Below, one piece after another: positions 9,084 to 9,448 of a stretch of 9,448 nt of DNA. The notes under the pieces were generated by a model, which had not been told where the DNA came from, made no database searches, and saw nothing but the letters and a program-made list of their open reading frames with translations. Each line of letters begins with the position of its first letter. The stretch's first letter is position 1. A program made the position numbers and the translations under genes. The stretch is from Pseudomonadota bacterium. GTDB taxonomy: Bacteria; Pseudomonadota; Alphaproteobacteria; Sphingomonadales; Sphingomonadaceae. Location: contig JAFAEZ010000101.1 in NCBI GenBank assembly GCA_023423775.1, positions 1 through 9,448 on the forward strand, written 5' to 3'.

Positions 9084-9448
9084 TACTTCACCTCGGAAAG
9101 AGTAGCGAGGGTGACGCCCTGCAGCGCCCCGCGCACCGCGCCGTTGACGACGCTCATATGGGGTTTGACCTGGCAATTGCCCTCGAGCGCGCAGTCACTG
9201 CGCTTGCCCTCGATGCAATTGGACATGGCAATCGGCCCTTCGACCGCTTCGATGATATCCGCAAGGCTGATTCCGCCGGCGGCGCGGGCGAGGCGGAAGC
9301 CACCGCCGGTGCCGCGCGCAGACGTCAGCAGGCCGGCCGAGGCGAGCCGCCCCATCAGCTTCTGCGCGGTCGGCAGCGGCACGCCGGTCTCCTCCGCCAG
9401 GCACGCCGCCGACAGCCGCGCGTCGCCACCGGCTGCCTCGGTATGACG
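9083..9448 (-). CDS. Rrf2-family SUF regulator (IscR/SufR-like), N-terminus cut by window edge
   Basis: The last 121 residues are in the window; about 15-20 N-terminal residues, including the start, lie beyond base 9448. The GTG at 9382 is internal. Visible are the rest of the winged helix-turn-helix (AACLAEETGVPLPTAQKLMGRL, within fragment 14-35) and its wing (RGTGGGFRLAR, 45-55), followed by the linker helix IIEAVEGPIA. The cluster-binding region has Cys78, Cys86 and Cys92 (C-X7-C-X5-C) followed by His97, so it probably binds an Fe-S cluster. The family represses or switches suf and isc genes depending on cluster status. As first gene of the operon, with its TAA overlapping the sufB ATG (TAATG), it most likely controls its own promoter, which lies outside the window. 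It fits the SUF-operon regulator group of Rrf2 proteins better than the isc-linked IscR, by operon context. Confidence 0.92.
9088..9094 (-). promoter_or_regulatory. Strong ribosome binding site that fixes the sufB start
   Basis: GAGGTGA (minus strand, 9094-9088) lies inside the end of the regulator gene, four bases before the ATG at 9083. It selects this ATG over the longer open frame that reaches 9176. Confidence 0.75.

Overview
The window is GC-rich (roughly two thirds G+C by eye) and gap-free. Gene content, gene order and the intergenic repeat style suggest an alphaproteobacterium, most likely of the Sphingomonadales (Sphingomonas-like). That placement is inference from protein and repeat style; no rRNA or other marker is present.

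Left part, plus strand (1-3497). A subtilisin-family (S8) serine protease with a C-terminal outer-membrane barrel-like region runs in from beyond the left edge and ends at 2100. After 68 bases comes a complete secreted metal-dependent amidohydrolase (2169-3497). Its Shine-Dalgarno sequence and the first base of its ATG lie inside a 10-bp hairpin with one bulged base. A strong GC hairpin (3498-3517) sits between this gene and the oppositely oriented suf operon and probably ends transcription from both sides.

Right part, minus strand (3522-9448). This is a nearly complete SUF iron-sulfur cluster assembly operon. In transcription order (right to left) it holds an Rrf2-family SUF regulator (N-terminus cut by the window edge), sufB, sufC, an unrecognised 52-codon ORF, sufD, sufS, a DUF59/MIP18-type protein (sufT-like) and a sufA/HesB-type carrier. 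SufS takes sulfur from cysteine, the SufBCD scaffold assembles the cluster with SufC hydrolysing ATP, and SufA and the SufT-like protein act in cluster transfer or maturation. The Rrf2 protein presumably senses cluster status and controls the operon promoter, which lies outside the window. No SufE or SufU sulfur acceptor is encoded here.

The most interesting new element is the 52-codon ORF at 6784-6626. Its ATG overlaps the sufC stop as ATGA, and its own stop overlaps the sufD ATG as ATGA. Counting it, every junction in the operon is a start/stop overlap except sufB-sufC, where 74 bases hold a two-hairpin REP-like element. No RNA genes, CRISPR arrays, insertion sequences or stretches of more than 300 bases without a gene were seen.
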